NCBI GenBank assembly: GCA_019057735.1
Contig: JAHLWV010000198.1
Coordinates: 1 to 5,018, forward strand
Direction: 5' to 3'
Source of the DNA: Promethearchaeota archaeon
GTDB taxonomy: Archaea; Asgardarchaeota; Lokiarchaeia; Sigynarchaeales; SOKP01
Length of the DNA stretch: 5,018 bases
Translations under genes and position numbers: made by a program
The notes under the pieces: model-generated
What the model was told of the DNA's origin: nothing
Seen by the model: only the letters and a program-made list of their open reading frames with translations
Databases searched by the model: none
Part shown: in pieces, positions 1 to 5,018 of the stretch
Layout: each line of letters opens with the position of its first letter
How positions within the stretch are numbered: the stretch's first letter is position 1

Positions 1-4
1 CTAT

Positions 5-12
5 TATATAAA
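5..12 (-). promoter_or_regulatory. Candidate TATA box of the next gene beyond the left edge
   Basis: The minus strand reads exactly TTTATATA, the archaeal TATA consensus, about 50 bp past the iscU stop. On the minus strand it points out of the window, so it would serve an unseen gene to the left. The near-symmetric plus-strand reading has no downstream plus-strand gene to serve. Confidence 0.4.
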
Positions 13-36
13 GAAAATTAGAAACAAAATAGTAAT
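11..36 (-). terminator. T-rich tract downstream of iscU, candidate terminator
   Basis: In the transcript direction, several short T-runs (TTTTG, TTTCT, TTTTC, TTT) occur 25-50 bp after the iscU stop codon. Such U-rich tracts can terminate archaeal transcription. There is no stem-loop, so support is compositional only. Confidence 0.3.
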
Positions 37-58
37 AAACATCGACGAGAGAAAGGTT

Positions 59-421
59 TTATTTATTCTTCTCGCGATATTTTTTAATAGCATCTTGAAG
101 AGCATCAGCTGCTAAATTGCTGCAGTGCATTTTAATTGGAGGTAGACCATCTAAAGATATGGCTACATCGTTTTTAGTGATTTTCATTGCCTCATCAAGC
201 GTTTTACCCTTTGCTAATTCCGTCATCATAGAAGATGTTGCAATTGCAGCTGCACATCCAAAGGTTTGAAATGAAATATCGCTTATTATTTCCTTTCCAT
301 CCTTTTCTTCAACTTTAATATAAATATACATGAGATCTCCACAAACGGGATTCCCTTTTTCTCCAATTGAATCGGCATCTTTCATCTCCCCCATATTTCG
401 TGGATCTCGAAAGTGATCCAT
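59..421 (-). CDS. iscU: Fe-S cluster assembly scaffold, IscU/NifU N-terminal type
   Basis: This is the scaffold on which [2Fe-2S] clusters are built from iron and from sulfur delivered by a cysteine desulfurase, before transfer to apoproteins in the cytoplasm. All expected ligands are visible in the 120-residue product: Cys27 in GNPVCGD, the modulating Asp29, Cys56 in FGCAAAIATSS, and His99-Cys100 in KMHCSNLAADAL. It is a stand-alone IscU domain without the C-terminal Nfu domain of long NifU. Its natural partner, the desulfurase, lies at 3791-4990 on the same strand. The ATG at 421 is the only standard start, but it gives MDHFRDPRN and omits the usual YSEKV segment. The in-frame codons just upstream read I-Y-S-D-K-V, so translation may begin at ATA (437-439), with an in-frame TGA at 446-448. 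Identity is very secure; the start is uncertain. Confidence 0.95.
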   Translation of the reverse strand: MDHFRDPRNMGEMKDADSIGEKGNPVCGDLMYIYIKVEEKDGKEIISDISFQTFGCAAAIATSSMMTELAKGKTLDEAMKITKNDVAISLDGLPPIKMHCSNLAADALQDAIKKYREKNK

Positions 422-469
422 AACTTTATCAGAATATATGTTAAATCAACGTTTCTACTAATTTCTAAT

Positions 470-477
470 ATATAAAA
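470..477 (-). promoter_or_regulatory. Candidate archaeal TATA box for iscU
   Basis: Read on the minus strand, a T-run leads into TTTATATA followed by TTAG. With the usual 25-27 bp spacing, transcription would start near 446-448. That is about 25 nt before the ATG at 421 and only about 8 nt before the ATA at 439. This indicates that iscU can be transcribed independently of the upstream nuclease gene. Confidence 0.5.
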
Positions 478-481
478 AAAA
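474..481 (-). terminator. Candidate T-run terminator after the beta-CASP gene
   Basis: Eight consecutive T residues follow GGCTC in the transcript direction, 70 bp past the stop of the nuclease gene. Archaeal intrinsic termination needs little more than a U-tract, so this may end the upstream transcript. It overlaps the iscU TATA element, so the run may equally be part of that promoter. No convincing GC hairpin precedes it. Confidence 0.3.
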
Positions 482-552
482 GAGCCTTAAAATTAATTTT
501 TTATGATTTTAATATGATTAGTTTTCTATGGTAATTTAAAATTAGAGCGGAA

Positions 553-2943
553 TTAATTTATTATCAATAGCTTTCTTTTCTTCGGTAATGATACCTTTTC
601 TACACCCAACTCCTTTACGTAATCCACAACACTAATAAGCTTTTTTATCGATTGATGGAAAAAACATACTTCTTTGGGTTCAAGTATTTTTATCATTTCT
701 GCGAGTTGAGCTTTGTCCGCGTGTAATTTAATTTTTAATTGAGGCATAAAAGTATTTATTAAAAATGCTCTAAAGGGAGCTTTCCAAGTTTCCGAAAATT
801 CTATCTCGGTTCCCCCAGATATTAAATCCATGCCAGGTTGTTCGTGAATCGCTCCTGCGAGAAACACTAAATTATGAGGATTCCGACCGACCACATTAAT
901 GATATTTCTGATTAAGCCATAAGAAAGATCGGGTGGATGTGAAATGATTATATTGTTTTTATTCCGTAGAAACTCTAAATCTTTCCTATCAAACCATCGA
1001 AATTTAATGCTATTAAATGGATTTGCTTTATCTCTTATCAATCTCGAAATTGGACCATAAATATATTCATATCGATGATTAATGACTTGAATGTTTTTCC
1101 TTACCATCATGTCGACATAAATGTTTGGCCGTTTTGTGTATCCTTTTCGTAATTGAAGTTTACGAAAATAACGCCAAAATGTCAGCATAAAACTTATTGC
1201 TAAACTTGATGGATCAGCTCCAATTAACACATTATCTTCGTACTCAGCTTTTTGTTCTAAGAACAGAATTAAACTATGAAACTGGTCACCTATATTTCCA
1301 TATTCTTCTTGTGCAGCAGTTCCATCAATTAAGAGATAGTCAATAGGACGCGAAATTTGTTCTAAAAAACGCTTAGTTCCTGCAAATGGCGTTATATCGT
1401 AATAAGTATAATCTCCCGTATATAAAAAACGAAAATCATTAACTTTAGCCAAGAACATGAGTGCTCCTGGCATATGACCAGCATGGAAAAATGATAAGAA
1501 ACAATATTTATCTTTAAACTCCAATTTGTCCCCGTTCTCCACATAGATTACATTTTCAACGATTTTACGGTATTCTTCTTCTTCAATAAAATCGCTTTGC
1601 TCCTGTTTTAAGTAATGAGAATCTCTTAGCAGAAATAAATCCAAGGTAATACGCGAGCACAATATTGGAAGTTCAGGGTTTAACTTTATTAGCTTCTTTA
1701 AGCCAGAGACATGATCAAAATGACTATGTGAAATAAAAACAGCATCAATTTTTGGTAAATAAGGAAGCAGAGATTCAACTTCCTCATTATCTTTTTTCTC
1801 AATCTCTGCTTCTGAAATTAATTGGGGGAGGTTATGAATATAATCATCTATATGCTTAAAATTATCAGGTTTTGTAAAAATCTCTTCTTGTACAACTGTG
1901 TCTTCATGCTTTATATTTTCTTCACGCTCAAGCTCATCAGACTGTTCAGTAGGTTCTGATTGTTCATTTGCTGCTTCATTCTGTACTATCTTGGGCTCAG
2001 AGATTCCACAGTCTAATAATATATTAAGTTTACCTAATCCTAAAATGTGACAATTATGATTTGGTTTTAAAACAATTGGATATATGGTAACTCTCAACTT
2101 TTCATCCTTATTTCCATCTGAAAGGGATAAATCTTTAAAATAATTGACATCAAACTTTCTTTCGATTTTATCAATAGCTTCTGAGATATCACTTCCTCCA
2201 ACAGGGACACCAGTAATATAAAAATACCAACCATATTTCTTTACCATACTTTTTAAATGCTCATACATCTTATCTCCTATTAAGGATTTAACGACTATGA
2301 CCCTTTCTTTTTGGTAATAGATAATTTTTCCAATAGATTTCTTTTCCTTCGTGGGGATATCCTTGTTTTCAAGTAAAAAATCCTGTAAAACTTCTTTAAT
2401 TGGTTTTTGCTTAATGTTATTTGATCTAATGAGTTTTAAATATTGAATGTACTCTCTAGAATGATAAAGTGAACGCATATTCTCTTTTTCCTTTATCGGA
2501 ATAGACAACTCTCCAAGATGAAGTATTTCTTTGCTTATAGTTATTTCTTCCTTTTTCGGCGTTCTCTTTTTTTTTTCTTTTTTTGTTTTTGCTTTAGAAG
2601 GTTTTGTTTTTGGTTTGGAAACATAAAAAAACCAACCGTATAAATAGATTAATTTATTTCTTTTCCAAATAATATCTTGTCCGAGGGGCGTGTTTAAAAT
2701 AATAATCTTGTCGTTTGGTGAGTAGATTATTTTTGAGATGGAATTTTTAGTCTTTGAGCTTATTTCTTTATTTTCAGTGAATAAATGATTTAATACATCT
2801 AAAATTGGTTTTTGAGGAATTTCTTTGCTTTCCATTAGTTTTATTTTCTCGCTATATGACCTAACTTTATAGGCGGAACTTAGTTCTTCCCTTTTCTCGA
2901 GTTCTATTACTTTTTCTAAAAATTTAAATTCCTCATTAACCAT
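553..2943 (-). CDS. MBL-fold/beta-CASP nuclease (archaeal CPSF-like) with duplicated N-terminal domain
   Basis: This is a probable Zn-dependent RNA-processing nuclease of the beta-CASP group (CPSF73, aCPSF, RNase J relatives). Numbering is from the ATG at 2943 (796 aa). Residues 25-108 and 160-243 are two copies of an unrecognised domain joined by a Lys/Pro-rich linker (109-134). The MBL core follows from about residue 283. It shows motif 1 Asp311 (ILLDCG), motif 2 H406-S-H-F-D-H411, motif 3 His490 (AGHMPGA) and motif 4 Asp511 (YTGDYT). The beta-CASP part has motif A Asp540 (LLIDGT), motif B His741 (KLHADKAQL) and motif C His763 (CFFHQS). All metal-ligand positions are therefore intact. An acidic insertion (314-392) separates motifs 1 and 2. 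The layout resembles archaeal aCPSF1, which has KH domains in front, but I see no GxxG KH signature. A TTG at 3012 would add 23 residues (819 aa). I prefer the ATG because the extra segment is Phe/Ile-rich and the ATG opens a charged helix. RNA as substrate is inference. Confidence 0.82.
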   Translation of the reverse strand: MVNEEFKFLEKVIELEKREELSSAYKVRSYSEKIKLMESKEIPQKPILDVLNHLFTENKEISSKTKNSISKIIYSPNDKIIILNTPLGQDIIWKRNKLIYLYGWFFYVSKPKTKPSKAKTKKEKKKRTPKKEEITISKEILHLGELSIPIKEKENMRSLYHSREYIQYLKLIRSNNIKQKPIKEVLQDFLLENKDIPTKEKKSIGKIIYYQKERVIVVKSLIGDKMYEHLKSMVKKYGWYFYITGVPVGGSDISEAIDKIERKFDVNYFKDLSLSDGNKDEKLRVTIYPIVLKPNHNCHILGLGKLNILLDCGISEPKIVQNEAANEQSEPTEQSDELEREENIKHEDTVVQEEIFTKPDNFKHIDDYIHNLPQLISEAEIEKKDNEEVESLLPYLPKIDAVFISHSHFDHVSGLKKLIKLNPELPILCSRITLDLFLLRDSHYLKQEQSDFIEEEEYRKIVENVIYVENGDKLEFKDKYCFLSFFHAGHMPGALMFLAKVNDFRFLYTGDYTYYDITPFAGTKRFLEQISRPIDYLLIDGTAAQEEYGNIGDQFHSLILFLEQKAEYEDNVLIGADPSSLAISFMLTFWRYFRKLQLRKGYTKRPNIYVDMMVRKNIQVINHRYEYIYGPISRLIRDKANPFNSIKFRWFDRKDLEFLRNKNNIIISHPPDLSYGLIRNIINVVGRNPHNLVFLAGAIHEQPGMDLISGGTEIEFSETWKAPFRAFLINTFMPQLKIKLHADKAQLAEMIKILEPKEVCFFHQSIKKLISVVDYVKELGVEKVSLPKKRKLLIIN
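1768..2004 (-). other. Acidic low-complexity insertion inside the MBL core
   Basis: Encodes residues 314-392, between the motif 1 strand (ILLDCG) and the motif 2 HxHxDH loop. It is rich in Glu, Asp, Gln and Ser (for example NEQSEPTEQSDELEREEN). The distance from motif 1 Asp to the first motif 2 His is 95 residues, longer than I expect for CPSF-like proteins (roughly 50). It is probably a flexible surface loop. Confidence 0.65.
2215..2466 (-). other. Copy 2 of the duplicated N-terminal domain of the beta-CASP protein
   Basis: Encodes residues 160-243. It repeats the pattern of copy 1: QKPI, ENKDI, SIGKIIY, the IGD position, and the closing YGWYFYI. It leads through a short GG-containing turn and a helix (about residues 250-265) into the first strand of the metallo-beta-lactamase core. 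The divergence between copies (about 38% identity) suggests an old duplication, not a recent or assembly-made repeat. Confidence 0.75.
2542..2619 (-). other. Lys/Pro-rich linker between the duplicated domains
   Basis: Encodes residues 109-134. 13 of 26 residues are Lys or Arg, mixed with Pro, Thr and Ser, in a KTKPSKAKTKKEKKKR-like run. It is almost certainly disordered. A basic tether between two small domains suits non-specific binding to RNA or DNA, but that is inference. The DNA is correspondingly T-rich on the plus strand. Confidence 0.7.
2620..2871 (-). other. Copy 1 of the duplicated N-terminal domain of the beta-CASP protein
   Basis: Encodes residues 25-108 (from the ATG at 2943). 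It aligns without gaps to copy 2 at 2215-2466, offset by 135 residues. Shared elements are QKPI, ENK-x-I, a K-x-SI-x-KIIY block followed by an Ile/Val-rich strand, a Gly (G88 here), and a terminal YGWFFYV. By hand count about 32 of 84 positions are identical. The predicted pattern is helix-rich, then a beta hairpin. I do not recognise the family. Confidence 0.75.
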
Positions 2944-3050
2944 TAAGATTAACAATTTACCAAGAAAAAAAACGATTTCGATTTTCGATTGATCTTTTGC
3001 AAAAAAAACCAAAAGAATTTTTGTTAAGGGTTTTAAATTCGTTTGATCAC

Positions 3051-3060
3051 GCTATAAATG
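3051..3060 (-). promoter_or_regulatory. Candidate TATA box upstream of the beta-CASP gene
   Basis: The minus strand reads CATTTATAGC, close to the archaeal TTTATA consensus, in the 82-base gap between the MobA-like gene and the TTG at 3012. It predicts a start near 3028-3030. That gives a leader of about 17 nt to the TTG or about 86 nt to the ATG at 2943. A second AT-rich element (AATTTAAAAC, about 3028-3038) is an alternative. Evidence is weak. Confidence 0.3.
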
Positions 3061-3094
3061 CGAGAAGCTTTAAAATTACGATATAAGTAAATAT

Positions 3095-3757
3095 TTATTG
3101 ATAAAGTTTAATTACCTTTTCAAGATCGACTGGTCCATTAATATTAATTAAGGAAACTAAATTTTGATCGAGTGGCTTTATGGATTCTTCAACAGATACA
3201 TAATTAATATTTAACGATTGGTCGATTATCTTATTTAACGCGTAATTTCGTTCTTGAATTGATTTTTTCGCAAGTTTAAAAGTACTACTAACAGGGTAAA
3301 TCCCAAGAAGAGGTTCTAAATAACCGTTGTTCCATCTTGGGATACTACAGTCATATCCTTTAACGGTATTAATCATAAGTTCAATTACTTTCGGTTTGAT
3401 TAGAGGCATATCTCCAGATAAAAGAAACCCTTTTTCAAACCCTAGTCTTTCTAACTCTTTAAAACCAGAATAAATACCTAACATTGGAGTTCTTAGCTCA
3501 GTATCTTCCAAAATTTCCGTATCGTCAACGACGAATTTAATATCTCGTGGAAAATTTATTTTTTTATAGTAGGAGTTAATTTGATATTCTGAGTTAGCAA
3601 CCAAAAAAACATCTTCGTCAAATTTAGAAAGCGTTTCTATTTGGTGCAAAATTAGCGGTTTTCCGAGTACTTCAATAACGGCAGCAGATTCATTACCGAA
3701 TCTGATGTTCTTTCCGCCTATTAGTATTATTATAGCAAGTTTTTTTTCTACATTCAT
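3095..3757 (-). CDS. MobA-like nucleotidyltransferase (molybdenum cofactor guanylyltransferase family)
   Basis: This is a GT-A-fold nucleotidyltransferase of 220 residues. MobA itself joins GMP from GTP to molybdopterin cofactor, making the dinucleotide form used by enzymes such as formate dehydrogenase. Visible motifs are an N-terminal strand and G-loop LIGGKNIRFG (residues 12-21), GKPL (32-35), PMLGIYSG (91-98, base-binding region), the metal-binding Asp116 in SGDMPLI, EPLLGIYP (148-155) and the C-terminal NINGPVDLE (205-213), matching MobA's NINTPEDL. Length fits the family (about 190-220). The Lys expected after the G-loop (Lys25 in E. coli MobA) is Ala25 here, so the activity may be altered. 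It starts 33 bp after the desulfurase gene, so probably shares its transcript. A weak ribosome site (AGGT, 3768-3771) precedes the ATG. Other nucleotidyltransferases of the family cannot be excluded, so I give no symbol. Confidence 0.8.
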   Translation of the reverse strand: MNVEKKLAIIILIGGKNIRFGNESAAVIEVLGKPLILHQIETLSKFDEDVFLVANSEYQINSYYKKINFPRDIKFVVDDTEILEDTELRTPMLGIYSGFKELERLGFEKGFLLSGDMPLIKPKVIELMINTVKGYDCSIPRWNNGYLEPLLGIYPVSSTFKLAKKSIQERNYALNKIIDQSLNINYVSVEESIKPLDQNLVSLININGPVDLEKVIKLYQ

Positions 3758-3765
3758 TTCAATTA

Positions 3766-3771
3766 TTACCT
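3766..3771 (-). promoter_or_regulatory. Weak Shine-Dalgarno site of the MobA-like gene
   Basis: The minus strand reads AGGTAA, ending about 8 nt before the ATG at 3757. It is one mismatch from AGGTGA, the complement of the archaeal 16S tail. It is the only gene here with a site of this quality, as expected for an internal gene of an operon that cannot be leaderless. Confidence 0.4.
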
Positions 3772-3790
3772 AGTTTTGACTATATGATAT

Positions 3791-4990
3791 TTATTTTTTT
3801 TTATTACTTTTAAGAGGTGACATTTTTCTAAGCCTATCGATTATTGGAGGTAGTTTTTCCAAAAAATAATCTACATCATCATCTGTAGTGAACCTTCCAA
3901 CTGTCACCCTTAAAGAGCCATGAGCTTCTTGAGGTTTCAAACCTATAGCTAATAGTACGTGCGACGGATCCAATGATTTCGAAGAACATGCAGACCCTGT
4001 AGAAGCTGCTATGCCCTCTGAATCTAAATCTAAAACGATTGATTCACCTTCTATAAATTTTATACCTAAATTAACATTATTGGGCAATCTTTTAGTTGGA
4101 TGTCCGTTTAGATATGTATCTCCAATGTTATCTAATACATTTTTTATAATCTTATCTCTATATTTGGTGTGTATTTCAATTTCTTTTGGCATTTCTTTTT
4201 CAACCAATTCTACTGCTTTAGCGAATCCAGCTATACCTGGAACATTTACAGTGCTTGGTCTCATATCTCTTTCGTGTCCACCACCATACATTAAAGGTTC
4301 AATAAATTTTCCCCAGCCCTCTCTAACACCTTTATTACGTATATACAACATCCCTACACCCTTAGGACCATATAATTTGTGAGCAGCCGCTGAAAGTAAA
4401 TCGATGTTCATTGCTTCAACATCTATCGGGATTTTCCCAAAAGCTTGAACTGCGTCGGTGTGGAACACTACATCATGTTTTTTCGCTATAGCTCCGATTT
4501 CTTTAATAGGTTCTATCGTTCCTATTTCGTTATTTGCGAACATAACACTGATAAGAGTTGTTTCGTCAGTAATCATATCCTCCAGTTCTTTTACGTCTAT
4601 TAAACCGTACTTATCGACGGGTAAGAATGTTGTACTAAATCCCTTCTTCTTTAAACTTTTGCAACTGTTTTCAACTGCGTGATGCTCTAGCGCTGATGTG
4701 ATGATATGTTTGCCACGCTTCTGATTTTTAAGCGCAACACCTAAAATCGCAATATTATCTGCTTCTGTACCAGAGGAAGTGAAAATTATCTCATCTCTCT
4801 TAGCGTTTATTAAAGATGCTACGGTTTCTCGGGATTTAACTAATGTTTGTGCAGCCTTTTGACCAATAGAATGCAAGCTTGAAGAATTTCCGTAAGAAGT
4901 TCTAAAATGTTCGTTCATTACTTCAATTACTCGGGGATCCATTGGAGTAGTTGCAGCGTAATCAAGATATACGTACCTCGATGCATTCAT
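3791..4990 (-). CDS. nifS: Cysteine desulfurase, class I (NifS/IscS family)
   Basis: This PLP-dependent enzyme converts L-cysteine to L-alanine and passes the sulfur, as a persulfide on its active-site cysteine, to scaffolds such as IscU. The 399-residue product has the usual length and motifs: N-terminal YLDYAATTP (8-16), GTEADN (74-79), catalytic His104 in EHHAV, Asp179 and Gln182 (HTDAVQ) contacting PLP, the Schiff-base Lys205 in SAAAHKLYGPKG, the persulfide Cys335 in STGSACSS, and RVTVGRFTT (361-369). The loop around Cys335 is the long type of class I enzymes, not the SufS type. A start at 4990 gives a canonical N-terminus, with no clear Shine-Dalgarno site. The promoter, if immediately upstream, falls in or beyond the last 28 bases. 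The C-terminus is a short Lys-rich tail. Its sulfur acceptor is probably the IscU at 59-421. Whether it is called nifS or iscS is a naming choice only. Confidence 0.96.
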   Translation of the reverse strand: MNASRYVYLDYAATTPMDPRVIEVMNEHFRTSYGNSSSLHSIGQKAAQTLVKSRETVASLINAKRDEIIFTSSGTEADNIAILGVALKNQKRGKHIITSALEHHAVENSCKSLKKKGFSTTFLPVDKYGLIDVKELEDMITDETTLISVMFANNEIGTIEPIKEIGAIAKKHDVVFHTDAVQAFGKIPIDVEAMNIDLLSAAAHKLYGPKGVGMLYIRNKGVREGWGKFIEPLMYGGGHERDMRPSTVNVPGIAGFAKAVELVEKEMPKEIEIHTKYRDKIIKNVLDNIGDTYLNGHPTKRLPNNVNLGIKFIEGESIVLDLDSEGIAASTGSACSSKSLDPSHVLLAIGLKPQEAHGSLRVTVGRFTTDDDVDYFLEKLPPIIDRLRKMSPLKSNKKK

Positions 4991-5018
4991 AATTACTATT
5001 TAGTACTTTTTTTAGGTT

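Noticed and set aside
489..500. Perfect 12-bp palindrome AAAATTAATTTT upstream of iscU
   Set aside because: It contains only A and T in a very AT-rich spacer, so it is easily produced by chance. There is no second copy or extended symmetry to suggest an operator.
2560..2600. Long T-runs on the plus strand that could look like a terminator or low-complexity repeat
   Set aside because: They are the complement of Lys codons in the basic linker of the nuclease and are explained by coding.
3013..3094. Possible small RNA or hairpin in the gap after the MobA-like gene
   Set aside because: Only an AAGCTT palindrome and AT-rich sequence are present. I found no stem of useful length and no tRNA-like fold.
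4011..4382. Open frame of 123 codons on the plus strand
   Set aside because: It lies wholly antisense to the well-supported cysteine desulfurase gene, its product resembles no family I know, and it has no promoter or ribosome site. It is a shadow of the real gene.
4458..4682. Open frame of 74 codons on the plus strand, hydrophobic and membrane-protein-like
   Set aside because: It is antisense to the desulfurase gene. The hydrophobicity comes from reading the complement of Lys- and Glu-rich codons, and nothing supports translation.
1..5018. CRISPR array, mobile element, tRNA or rRNA
   Set aside because: No regularly spaced DNA repeats, terminal inverted repeats, transposase motifs, or conserved tRNA/rRNA sequences were seen on either strand.

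Overview
The window looks like AT-rich archaeal chromosome. Intergenic stretches are very AT-rich, and TATA-box-like sequences (TTTATATA type) lie at plausible distances upstream of genes. Bacterial-type Shine-Dalgarno sites are weak or absent. The central gene encodes a CPSF-like metallo-beta-lactamase/beta-CASP nuclease, a type typical of archaea. Low-complexity Lys-rich and Glu-rich segments inside that protein would suit an Asgard-type or other mesophilic archaeon, but the lineage is inference and cannot be fixed from the sequence alone.

All four genes lie on the minus strand, so transcription runs from right to left. In that order they are: a class I cysteine desulfurase (NifS/IscS, 3791-4990); a MobA-like nucleotidyltransferase starting 33 bp downstream (3095-3757); a large beta-CASP nuclease with a duplicated, unrecognised N-terminal domain (553-2943, possibly starting at a TTG at 3012); and, after about 100 bp of AT-rich spacer with its own likely TATA box, an IscU/NifU-type Fe-S scaffold (59-421). 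The left edge carries a T-rich tract and a perfect TTTATATA, probably the promoter of the next gene outside the window. The plus strand holds only antisense shadows of these genes.

The desulfurase and scaffold form a complete minimal Fe-S assembly pair: NifS supplies sulfur from cysteine and IscU assembles the cluster. Here they are separated by a putative molybdopterin-type nucleotidyltransferase and a putative RNA-processing nuclease. nifS and mobA are probably co-transcribed. The nuclease and iscU each have a possible promoter of their own.

The points most worth a second look are: (1) a gapless tandem duplication of an ~84-residue domain ending in YGW(F/Y)FY, placed in front of the nuclease where aCPSF1 carries KH domains; (2) the conserved IscU N-terminus (YSDKV) encoded upstream of the only ATG, preceded by ATA where the family has its initiator Met; (3) a MobA-like protein in which the conserved Lys of the nucleotide-binding loop is Ala.
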